64,000 bases of DNA, taken from assembly GCA_964517605.1 (NCBI GenBank), contig CAZFCE010000021.1:32013-96012 (forward strand), read 5' to 3'. The translations under genes and the position numbers were made by a program. The notes under the pieces were generated by a model. That model saw nothing but the letters and a program-made list of their open reading frames with translations. It was not told the origin of the DNA and searched no databases. This stretch comes from J095 sp964517605 (GTDB lineage: Bacteria; Chloroflexota; Anaerolineae; 4572-78; J111). This document shows positions 9,806 through 19,300 of this stretch, one piece after another. Every line of letters begins with the position of its first letter. The stretch's first letter is position 1.

Positions 9806-10687
9806 ATGATACCTGATGCTTTTGCCTTTGTTACCCGCAGAAAATATATTGACGCTGTTTTGTTAATGATTATCTCGGTGTTTCTGTGGGCGGCGATAGA
9901 AATTATTGGCGGGCTGATACCGGGGCCGTATTCGGCTTACCAAACCGTTTGGATTCGGTACGGAACGCACCTGCTGTTCATGCTGACCATATTGGGGCCG
10001 CGTTACAAAACCCGGCTGTTTTTTACCCGTCGCCCGGTGCGGCAATGGCTACGCTCGCTGTTAATGTTGGGAATGCCCATCTTCTTTATTATGGGCGTTT
10101 CTAAATTGCCGTTAAAGGATGTTCTGGCTGTTTTTTGGGTTTCGCCGCTGCTGGTAATGGGATTGTCCATTTTTTTACTGGGCGAGACAATCCGCCCCAC
10201 TCACTGGCTGGCAACATGGCTGGGCCTGGGGGGAGTATTGATGATGTTACGCCCCAACTTGGGGATATTAACCTGGCAGGTTGTGCTGCCGCTGGGAATG
10301 GCCTTTTGTTTTGGCCTGTATTTGGTAATGACGCGGCAAATGCGCACCGAAGATACCTTGGCCAGCCTGTTTTATACCGCTGCCGGCGTTTTTATTCTGT
10401 TAAGCTTTGGCCTGCCCTTGTTTTGGCAGCCGTTGGCCATCAAATCCGGCTTGATGATGGCGTTAATCGGGCTGATTGGTTTTTTGGTGTTATTCACGTT
10501 GGATAAAAGCCTGGAACTGGCTCCGGCCTCAATTGTTGCGCCATTTACTTACACCCAACCCATCTGGTTGGCGGGGCTAACTTACCTGTTAACCGGCCAG
10601 TTGCCCGGCAAGTTGGCCGCGTTGGGAATTGTTGTGATTGTTGGTAGCGCCCTTTATCTGCTTAAGGATTTGCCGGTACCGGCTTAA
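9806..10687 (+). CDS. EamA/DMT-family membrane transporter
   Basis: A 293-residue integral membrane protein with about ten hydrophobic segments arranged as two repeats, the usual length and layout of EamA/drug-metabolite transporters. The second repeat ends with a proline-containing helix (APFTYTQPIWLAGLTYLLTGQ) typical of the family. It starts 8 bases after the PKS stop and lies between two PKS genes on the same strand, so it is probably cotranscribed. Substrate cannot be read from the sequence. A role in exporting an intermediate or giving self-protection is an inference from position only. Confidence 0.88.
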   Translation: MIPDAFAFVTRRKYIDAVLLMIISVFLWAAIEIIGGLIPGPYSAYQTVWIRYGTHLLFMLTILGPRYKTRLFFTRRPVRQWLRSLLMLGMPIFFIMGVSKLPLKDVLAVFWVSPLLVMGLSIFLLGETIRPTHWLATWLGLGGVLMMLRPNLGILTWQVVLPLGMAFCFGLYLVMTRQMRTEDTLASLFYTAAGVFILLSFGLPLFWQPLAIKSGLMMALIGLIGFLVLFTLDKSLELAPASIVAPFTYTQPIWLAGLTYLLTGQLPGKLAALGIVVIVGSALYLLKDLPVPA

Positions 10688-10709
10688 GGTTTACGGAAAG
10701 GAAGGCTAT

Positions 10710-13700
10710 ATGTCAGGAGACCCCCAACAGATAGACCGGCGGGTATTATTACAAAACGCAATGGCCGCGGTTGATAAACTCCAGGCCAAACTGGATGCCG
10801 TGGAACGGGCCAAATCCGAACCGATTGCCATAATTGGCCTGAGTTGCCGCTTTCCGGGCGGGGCCAACAGCCCCGAAGCCTACTGGGAATTGTTGCAAAA
10901 TGGCCGGGATGTCATTAGCCGGGTTCCGGCTGGCCGGTGGACGGTAGATATTGAGTCCGCCCCGGAATTAGCCGGCGCTTCGTGGTATGGCGGTTTTCTT
11001 GACCAGGTTGATCAATTTGACCCGCAGTTTTTTGGGATTGCTCCCCGTGAAGCCGAAACCATGGACCCGCAGCAGCGGTTGGTGCTGGAAGCAAGCTGGG
11101 AAGCGTTGGAACGGGCGGGGTTGCCGCCCGACAAACTAAAAGGCAGCCGTACCGGCATGTTTATTGGCGTAACCACCAATGATTACGCTCAGCTTTCGCG
11201 GGAAGGCGGCCCGGCTACCATGGATGTTTACACCGCCACCGGCAGCGCCCTCAACGTTATTCCGGGCCGGGTGGCGTATACGCTGGGGCTGCAAGGGCCG
11301 AGCATGGCCGTTGATACGGCGTGTTCGTCTTCGCTGGTGGCGGTACACTTGGCGTGCCAATCCCTGCGTTCCGGCGAGAGCGAGTTGGCGTTAGCCGGCG
11401 GTGTTAACACGCTACTGGCTCCGGAGGCATTTGTTTGTTTTTCTAAATGGGGCATGATGGCTCCCGATGGCCGCTGCAAAACCTTTGACAGCCGGGCCGA
11501 TGGGTTTGTGCGGGGCGAAGGCTGCGGGGTGATTGTTTTAAAACGGCTATCGGATGCGCTGGCCGCTCAGGATAACATTCTGGCGCTCATTTTGGGATCA
11601 GCCGTAAACCAGGATGGCCGTAGTAGCGGCCTGACGGTTCCCAACGGGCTGGCGCAGCAGGCCGTTATCCGGCAGGCGTTGGCCAGCGCCCGGCTCCGTC
11701 CGGCTGAAATCAGTTACGTTGAAGCCCACGGCACCGGCACTTCGCTGGGCGATCCCATCGAAATAGAGGCGTTGGCCGCCGTGCTGGGCGAAGGCCGCGC
11801 CGCCGAACAACCGCTGGCGGTGGCTTCGGTTAAAACAAATATCGGCCACCTGGAATCGGCGGCGGGCATTGCCGGGCTGATAAAGGTGGTTTTGGCCATG
11901 CAACACCAGGAATTGCCGCCCCATTTGCACTTACAAAAACGCAGCCCGCAGATTCCCTGGCCTAACTTTCCCATCCAAATCCCCACCGAGCGGCAACCCT
12001 GGACCGCGCCCGCCGGAACGCGCCTGGCCGGAGTAAGCGCCTTTGGCTTTAGCGGTACCAACGCTCACGTTATTTTACAAGACGCACCCCAGCCGGAACC
12101 GGTTCCGATTGAAGCTCAACCGGAGCGCCCGGTTCATGGGCTAATGTTATCGGCCAAAACCGAGCCGGCGCTGCGCCAGCTAGCCGCTCGATTGGGGCAA
12201 CATCTGGCGGAGCAACCTGCCATAGCGCCGGGCGATGTGGCCTATACGGTTAACACGGGCCGGGTTCAGTTTAATCACCGGTTGGCCGTTGCCGCCGCTT
12301 CTACCGCCGAGTTTAGCCAAAAACTAACGGGCTGGTCAACCGGCGAAAATCCCGCCGGTTTGGTCAGTGGTCAGCCCGCCGCCGGTCGCCAGCCCCGGAT
12401 TGCTTTTTTGTTTACCGGGCAGGGGGCGCAATACGCGCAAATGGCCCGCCAATTGTACCAAACCCAGCCGTTTTTCCGCCGCATTCTGGAACAATGCGAT
12501 GAACTGTTGCGGCCTTACCTGCCCCGGCCTTTGTTGAGCGTGCTCTACCCGGAAGCCGGCCAGCCGCCATTGCTGGACGAAACCGCCTACACTCAGCCGG
12601 CATTATTCGCCATAGAATACGCCCTGGCCGAGTTGTGGCGGTTGTGGGGCGTGAAACCGGCGGTGGTGCTGGGCCACAGTGTGGGCGAGTATGTGGCCGC
12701 CGGTGTGGCTGGCGTTTTTAGTTTGGAAGATGGCCTGAAATTGATTGCCGAACGCGGGCGGTTAATGCAAGCCCTGCCCGCCGGCGGCAAAATGGCCGCC
12801 GTATTTGCCGCCGAAGCGCAAGTGCGGGCCGCCGTGGCTCCGTTTGCCCAAGCGGTGGCGGTGGCGGCGATTAATGGGCCGGAAAATATTGTTATTTCCG
12901 GGGCGGGCGAGGCGGTGCAAACCATTCTGTCCAACCTGGTCGCCGAGGGCGTCAAATCGCAACCGCTGGTGGTGTCGCATGCGTTTCATTCACCGTTGAT
13001 GGAGCCAATGCTGGCCAATTTTGGCCGGGCGGCAACTGCGGTAAAATACAACGCGCCCCACCTTGATTTGATTTCTAATGTAACCGGCCAACTGGCCGGC
13101 CCGGAAGTAGCCACTGCGGCCTACTGGCAACAGCATGTGCTCGCTCCGGTGCAGTTTGCTGGCGGAATCCGGGCTTTGGCTGGCCAGGATATTGATGCGT
13201 TTTTAGAGATTGGCCCCAAACCAACCCTGTTAAGCCTGGCCCGGCGCTGCCTGCCGGATGACGACCGGCTGTGGCTGCCTTCATTGCGGGCGGGCCGGGC
13301 TGATTGGGAGCAAATGCTCGATAGTTTGCTGGCGTTGCACGCACGCGGCCAGGAGATTGACTGGGCCGGTTTTGAGCAGGGCTATCCGCGCCGCCACAGG
13401 TTGCCGTTGCCCACGTATCCCTTTCAGCGGCGGCGGTATTGGCTTGAACCCAAAACGGCTAAAGCAACCACGGCTCAACCGGCGGTTTATGCCGGTAAAC
13501 CGGGCCGGCATCCGTTGTTGGGCGCGCGGCTGGATTTGGCCGCCTGGCCCGGAACTTACGTTTGGCAGGGCCAACTGGATTTAAGGCGGCTATCGTTTTT
13601 TTACGATCACCGTGTTCAGGATACGGCGATATTTCCGGCAACAGCTTATATTGAAATGGCCCTGGCCGCTGCCGCCGAGGTTTGGGGGCCTGGCCCGCTA

Positions 13701-16382
13701 CGGTTAACCGAGATAGAAAACAAAAAGGCGCTCCTGCTATCTGAAGCGATGCCGCCGCTTTTGCTGCAAGTAACGCTGGCTCCGGCGGCAGACAGCGCAA
13801 TGTTTTTTCAGATTTTTAGCCGGCCCGATGATTTGGGACAAAACGGCAGCCCGCCACAACCCTGGACTTTGCACGTTACGGGCAATATATCTCAAATCGA
13901 GGCTGTCGCAATCAACCCGGTTTTATTTACGCCGGAAGATGTGCAAGCCCGTTGCCCTGAAAAAATTTCCGGCGAAACGTTCTACCGGCAATTGGCGAAA
14001 AAAGGAAACCAGTGGGGGCCGTGTTTTCAGGGGATTGACCAGGTGTGGCGAGGCGTTGATGAGGCCGTTAGCCTGGTGCGTGTTCCGGCGCAACTGGAGG
14101 CGGGCTTTGACGCCTATCAATTCCATCCGGCGGTTGCCGATGCCTGCGGCCATGTTCTGGTGGCAACCGGTTCGCTGGAACACTCCGGCGGTGTTCAGGG
14201 CGGGGCGGTTGTGGGTGGTGGCATCGCCGAAGCTCGCTGGTATAAACAGCCTCAGGGCAGGCAGTTGTGGGCTTACGCCCGCTTACGGCGCGAGGAACAT
14301 GGGGATCAAAATATTCTCATTGGAGATGTTCTGGTTGTTGACGAAACCGGCGCGTTGGTTTCCGAAACTCTGGGCGCGCGGTTGTGGTATCTGGATCGGC
14401 AGGCGCAGCAAAACCTGCTGGAGAACCCGGATGACTGGTTTTATGAGCTTCGGTGGGAACCGGCAGAACCAGCGGCGGCGCAAGCATCTGGCGGTAATGG
14501 CCAATCCGGGTGGTTGATTTTTGCCGATAGCCAGGGTGCAGGCGCAGCCGTTGGCGCGGCTTTGCAGGCGCAGGGCGAGCGTTGCCTGTTGGTGTTTGCC
14601 GGGGAGCAGTACGAGCGCCGGGATGAGCATCACTTTTGGGTGCGTGCCCATCAATCCAGGGATTTTGAGCGATTATTCCAGGAGATAGCCGGAGTAAAGC
14701 AGTTTGCGGTTAGCCACGTGGTGCATCTGTGGAGCCTTGATGCGCCCGCGCCGGAGAACACAACCCCGACTACGCTGGAAATGGCTCATAAACTGGGGTG
14801 CGAAAGCGCGTTGTATTTAATCCAGGCTTTGGCGCGGCAATCGTGGCAAAAATCGCCACGGGTGTGGCTGGTTAGCCGGGGAGCGCAAGCGGTTGGGGGT
14901 GAAAACCGGCCTGTTGCCGTGGCTCAGGCTCCGTTGTGGGGATTTGGCCGTAGTTTGGCGCTGGAACAACCTGAATTACAGTGTGTTTGCGTGGATTTGG
15001 ACCCAGCCGGAAACCATGATGATGATACCTTAAACCTTTTTCAAACCGTCTGGACCCCAACTGATGAAAACCAGATAGCATTTCGTGGCAGAAAACCGTA
15101 TGTCGCCCGGTTGGCGCGATCAGTTGAACGAATTACGGCTGGCAAAATCATCAATTCCACTTCTACCTATTTGATAACCGGAGGGCTAGGCGGATTGGGG
15201 TTGATGGTTGCTCGCTGGTTGGCAGATGAAGGCGCTCGGCATTTGGTTTTGATGGGCCGGAGTGGAGCGCAAGATGCGGCCAGAACAGTTGTAACCAACC
15301 TGGAGCATGCCGGAGTACAGGTGATTGTAGCTCAAGCCGATGCGTCCCAACATGCGGATATGGCCCGGCTTCTCTCGGATATTGAGCAAACAATGCCGCC
15401 ATTACGGGGTATTATCCATGCGGCGGGCGTGCTGGATGATGGCGTGCTGCTTCAACAAACTTGGCCTCGTTTTGAAAAAGTAATGGCTCCCAAAATCGAA
15501 GGGGCTTGGCAACTTCACTCGCTTACCCAACACTTGCCATTGGATTTCTTTGTAATGTTTTCGGCGGGAGCGGCCTTGTTCGGGTCAATGGGACAGGCTA
15601 ACTATGCCGCCGCTAATTCCTTTTTAGATGGGTTGGCTCACTACCGGTGCCAACAGGGGTTGCCTGCTTTAAGTATCAACTGGGGAGGCTGGGCAGAAGT
15701 TGGTATGGCTGCTGCCTTACCTGAATGGGAAAAACAACGCTGGTTAGCTCAAGGGATTAACCTGATTAATCCCACTAAAGGGATAAATACCCTGGCTCAA
15801 CTGATGTCTGCTGCTTTGCCCCAGATTGCTGTTTTGCCAATTGATTGGCCAGTTTTTACCCGGCAGTTGGGGCAAACAAAACCGCCTTTTCTATCCGGGT
15901 TACTTTACCCTGCCCGGCAACTGTTTGATAACCCGGTACCCGGCACATACAATATTTTGGCTCATTTGCAATCGGCTCCACCAACTGAGCAACTTGAACT
16001 TTTAGTGGAATATCTTCAAGGGTGGGTTCGAGATGTGATCAAACTGGATGCTACTACCATACTTGATTCCTCCCAACCATTAAATGAATTGGGGCTTGAC
16101 TCGCTGATGGCGCTGGAATTAAAAAACCGGATTGAGGCCAATCTGGGCGTAGTAATCCCTATGGTGCAGTTTTTGCAAGGCCCCAGCACTAAACAACTGG
16201 CGCAATTGCTGTTGTCTAAATTAACCATTGCCGCTACAGTATCTTTACCAGACGAGAATGACCAGCCCGGCGGCGATTTGGACCAAAACAAAGCGGCTCA
16301 ACTGCTGGCTAATTTGGATCAACTTTCGGATGAACAGGTGGATTTACTGTTGGCAGATTTACTGGAAGACGAGACAAGCTGA
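10710..16382 (+). CDS. Type I polyketide synthase module KS-AT-DH-KR-ACP
   Basis: Single-module PKS of 1890 residues. ATG 10710 is preceded by a purine-rich ribosome site (GGAAAGGAAG, 10695-10704) and gives a docking-like leader before KS. KS has Cys205 in DTACSSS plus the EAHGTGT and NIGHLE motifs. AT has GHSVG (Ser657) and HAFH (757-760), predicting malonyl-CoA. The DH motif is H967RVQD971TAIFP: the usual Gly is Asp, so dehydration is uncertain. KR carries the structural half, TGGLGGLGLM, an LDD loop (B-type hydroxyl) and Tyr1632 in ANYAAAN. The ACP serine is Ser1798. There is no MT or ER. The stop overlaps the NRPS start (ATGA). Base composition falls in the last third: two sample 60-base lines near 15.1 and 16.0 kb are about 40% GC against 65% near 12.7 kb. 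Confidence 0.95.
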   Translation: MSGDPQQIDRRVLLQNAMAAVDKLQAKLDAVERAKSEPIAIIGLSCRFPGGANSPEAYWELLQNGRDVISRVPAGRWTVDIESAPELAGASWYGGFLDQVDQFDPQFFGIAPREAETMDPQQRLVLEASWEALERAGLPPDKLKGSRTGMFIGVTTNDYAQLSREGGPATMDVYTATGSALNVIPGRVAYTLGLQGPSMAVDTACSSSLVAVHLACQSLRSGESELALAGGVNTLLAPEAFVCFSKWGMMAPDGRCKTFDSRADGFVRGEGCGVIVLKRLSDALAAQDNILALILGSAVNQDGRSSGLTVPNGLAQQAVIRQALASARLRPAEISYVEAHGTGTSLGDPIEIEALAAVLGEGRAAEQPLAVASVKTNIGHLESAAGIAGLIKVVLAMQHQELPPHLHLQKRSPQIPWPNFPIQIPTERQPWTAPAGTRLAGVSAFGFSGTNAHVILQDAPQPEPVPIEAQPERPVHGLMLSAKTEPALRQLAARLGQHLAEQPAIAPGDVAYTVNTGRVQFNHRLAVAAASTAEFSQKLTGWSTGENPAGLVSGQPAAGRQPRIAFLFTGQGAQYAQMARQLYQTQPFFRRILEQCDELLRPYLPRPLLSVLYPEAGQPPLLDETAYTQPALFAIEYALAELWRLWGVKPAVVLGHSVGEYVAAGVAGVFSLEDGLKLIAERGRLMQALPAGGKMAAVFAAEAQVRAAVAPFAQAVAVAAINGPENIVISGAGEAVQTILSNLVAEGVKSQPLVVSHAFHSPLMEPMLANFGRAATAVKYNAPHLDLISNVTGQLAGPEVATAAYWQQHVLAPVQFAGGIRALAGQDIDAFLEIGPKPTLLSLARRCLPDDDRLWLPSLRAGRADWEQMLDSLLALHARGQEIDWAGFEQGYPRRHRLPLPTYPFQRRRYWLEPKTAKATTAQPAVYAGKPGRHPLLGARLDLAAWPGTYVWQGQLDLRRLSFFYDHRVQDTAIFPATAYIEMALAAAAEVWGPGPLRLTEIENKKALLLSEAMPPLLLQVTLAPAADSAMFFQIFSRPDDLGQNGSPPQPWTLHVTGNISQIEAVAINPVLFTPEDVQARCPEKISGETFYRQLAKKGNQWGPCFQGIDQVWRGVDEAVSLVRVPAQLEAGFDAYQFHPAVADACGHVLVATGSLEHSGGVQGGAVVGGGIAEARWYKQPQGRQLWAYARLRREEHGDQNILIGDVLVVDETGALVSETLGARLWYLDRQAQQNLLENPDDWFYELRWEPAEPAAAQASGGNGQSGWLIFADSQGAGAAVGAALQAQGERCLLVFAGEQYERRDEHHFWVRAHQSRDFERLFQEIAGVKQFAVSHVVHLWSLDAPAPENTTPTTLEMAHKLGCESALYLIQALARQSWQKSPRVWLVSRGAQAVGGENRPVAVAQAPLWGFGRSLALEQPELQCVCVDLDPAGNHDDDTLNLFQTVWTPTDENQIAFRGRKPYVARLARSVERITAGKIINSTSTYLITGGLGGLGLMVARWLADEGARHLVLMGRSGAQDAARTVVTNLEHAGVQVIVAQADASQHADMARLLSDIEQTMPPLRGIIHAAGVLDDGVLLQQTWPRFEKVMAPKIEGAWQLHSLTQHLPLDFFVMFSAGAALFGSMGQANYAAANSFLDGLAHYRCQQGLPALSINWGGWAEVGMAAALPEWEKQRWLAQGINLINPTKGINTLAQLMSAALPQIAVLPIDWPVFTRQLGQTKPPFLSGLLYPARQLFDNPVPGTYNILAHLQSAPPTEQLELLVEYLQGWVRDVIKLDATTILDSSQPLNELGLDSLMALELKNRIEANLGVVIPMVQFLQGPSTKQLAQLLLSKLTIAATVSLPDENDQPGGDLDQNKAAQLLANLDQLSDEQVDLLLADLLEDETS

Positions 16383-19300
16383 TGAACATAGATTCAGAGC
16401 GCGCCAAAACACTTTCCCCTGAAGAAAAAAGGGTTTTGTTAGAACAGTTACTAAAGAAAAAGGCGAAGGCGACCCAAACTGGCCTTCAGCCTATTCCACA
16501 ACAACGCCGCGAGGCGGCAAGTCATCCGTTATCGTTTGCCCAACAACGGCTCTGGTATCTGGATCAACTGAACCCCGGCAATCCTGTTTACAACCTGCTC
16601 CTCCTTATTCGGATGGAAGGCGTTGTTGATGTGATTGCCCTTGAACAGAGTTTGAATAATATCATAGCGCGTCATGAACTGTTGCGGGTTAATTTCATGG
16701 CTGTCGAGGGCGAACCGGTTCAGGTTATCAACCCAACCCGAACACTCTTTGTGTCGCAAACTGATTTAAGGCATTTGCCTCCCGCCGAACGACAAGCCGA
16801 AGCTGACCGGCTCATAGAAGAGGAGGCTCGACGCCCTTTTAACTTAAGTAAAGACCTGTTATTCAGGGCGATTTTATTACAACTGGCCGAAGATCAATTT
16901 ACTTTTTTGCTGGTTGTGCATCATATTGTGGCTGATGGCTGGTCTTTTGGCCTGCTTATTCAAGAACTGGCAGCGTTTTACCGGGCCATTATCACCGGCC
17001 AGCCGGATGCGCTCCCCCCGCTACCTATTCAATATATTGATTTTGTCTACTGGCAGCGCGAGTCATTCCAAAATGAAACGCTGGCCTCGCAAATTGATTA
17101 CTGGAAGCAGCAATTGGGAACCGGGCTTTCGCCTTTGGTGCTGCCTCTGGACTATCAGCGACCATCTGTTCAAACCTTTGAAAGTGGGCGTGAAACCCTC
17201 AAACTGCCAGAAGGGTTATCAAAGGCGCTTAAAACTTTAGGCGAACAAGAAGGCGCTACCCTGTTTATGGTTTTGTTGGCAACTTTTTATGAGTTGATGT
17301 ATCGGTACACGGGCCAAACTGATATTACGGTGGGAACGCCAATTGCCGGGCGCAACCGGGCCGAGATTGAAAAACTCATTGGCATGTTTGTGAATAATCT
17401 GGTGTTACGCGCCAATATATCCGGAGAGTCCAACTTTAGGGAGTTGTTGAAGCAAGTACGCCGGGTTGCGTTGGAGGCTTATGATCACCAGGATGTGCCA
17501 TTTGAGGGATTGTTAGCCGAGTTAAAACCTGAACGTAAATCCGGTCATACCCCGCTTTTTCAGGTGTTTTTTAATATGCTTAATATCCGGGGAACCCAGT
17601 TTGAGTTACCTGGCCTGGTTATTGACATGCCCACCCCGCCCGAAGTGGGATCGTTGTTTGACCTCACTTTATATACGTTTGAGAAATCCAAAAAAATTAA
17701 CCTGATTCTGGTTTATAACGCGGCGTTGTTTACCCAAGCCCGAATGGTTGAGTTGCTGGCCCAGTATGAGTATCTTTTAACCCAGATTGCCGCCAATCCG
17801 GACCAAAAACTAAACGATTTTTCTCTGGTAACTGACCAGGCCAGCGCATGTCTGCCCAATCCAACCCAAGCCCAGAAAAAGGAGTGGTTGGGGCCGGTTC
17901 AGGCCAGATTTTCCGGCCAGGCCGGGCGAACCCCGCATCACCTGGCGCTGGTTGATAACCAATCTCGCTGGACTTACCAGCAGCTAGAAACGCGAAGCAA
18001 CCAACTGGCGCACTATCTTCTGGCGGCTGGAATCAAATCGCAAGAGGTGGTGGCTATTTATGGGCATCGGAGTGCGGCCCTAGTTTGGGCGGTGTTGGGG
18101 GTATTAAAAGCCGGCGCGGCATTTGTTATTCTTGATTCGGCATATCCGCCCCAACGTTTAATTGATTATCTCAAAATAGCCCAACCGCGGGGTTGGCTTC
18201 AACTCGAAGCCGCCGGCCCGTTGCCTTTGGTGTTGATGGAGTTTGTGAGCACATCCATCGGCAATGTTCAACTGGAATTACCCCAGGCCGATGCCAAAAT
18301 TCAGCCATTATTAAAAGATTATCCAACCAATGCGCCGGTTATAGCCGTTGGCCCGGATGATCTGGCTTATATTTCATTTACCTCCGGCTCAACCGGGCAA
18401 CCCAAAGGCATTCTGGGCAGCCACAGCCCGCTGTCTCACTTTTTTGGGTGGCACAGCCAGACCTTTGGGTTCACCGAGGCGGATCGGTTTAGTTTGCTGT
18501 CGGGGTTGGCCCACGATCCGTTGCTCCGCGATATATTCACGCCGTTTGAGGTGGGCGCTACGTTGTGCATTCCGAACAGTAACGATCTAGCCATCCCTGG
18601 TCAGCTTGCGGCCTGGATGCGGCAACAGGAAATTACCGTGGCTCACCTTACCCCGCCGTTGATTCAGATTTTGGCCGGTGAAGAAGCCCCAACCACCACG
18701 GTTAAAACATTGCGCTACGCCTTTTCCGGCGGTGATCTGCTAACCCAACTCCATCTGTCAAAGTTGCGCCAGTTAGCTCCAGCCGTAACATGCGTTAATT
18801 TTTATGGTGCCACCGAAACACCTCAGGCGATGGGGTATTTTATTGCGCCCGGAACGCCCGCCGAAAATGACATCAATTTAAAAGATAACATCCCTTTGGG
18901 GCGGGGAATTGAGGATGTGCAGTTACTTGTGCTTAATACTCGCCGGCAATTAGCCGGGGTGGGCGAGTTGGGAGAAATTTATATCCGCACTCCCTATCTT
19001 GCCAAAGGCTATTTAGGGGACGAATCTTTAACGCAGGCGCGGTTTATTACCAACCCGTTTACTCAGGCCAATGATGACCGGCTTTATAAAACCGGCGATT
19101 TGGGGCGCTACCTGCCCGATGGTCAGGTTGAGTTTGCCGGACGGATTGACCATCAGGTAAAAATCAGGGGTTTTCGGATTGAACTGGGCGAGATAGAGGC
19201 CGTTTTGCGGCAGCATCCGGCTATCCGTGAAGCGGTGGTGATTGTGCGCGAAGATACGCCCGGCGATAAACGGCTGGCGGCCTACCTTATTCCGCAACCG

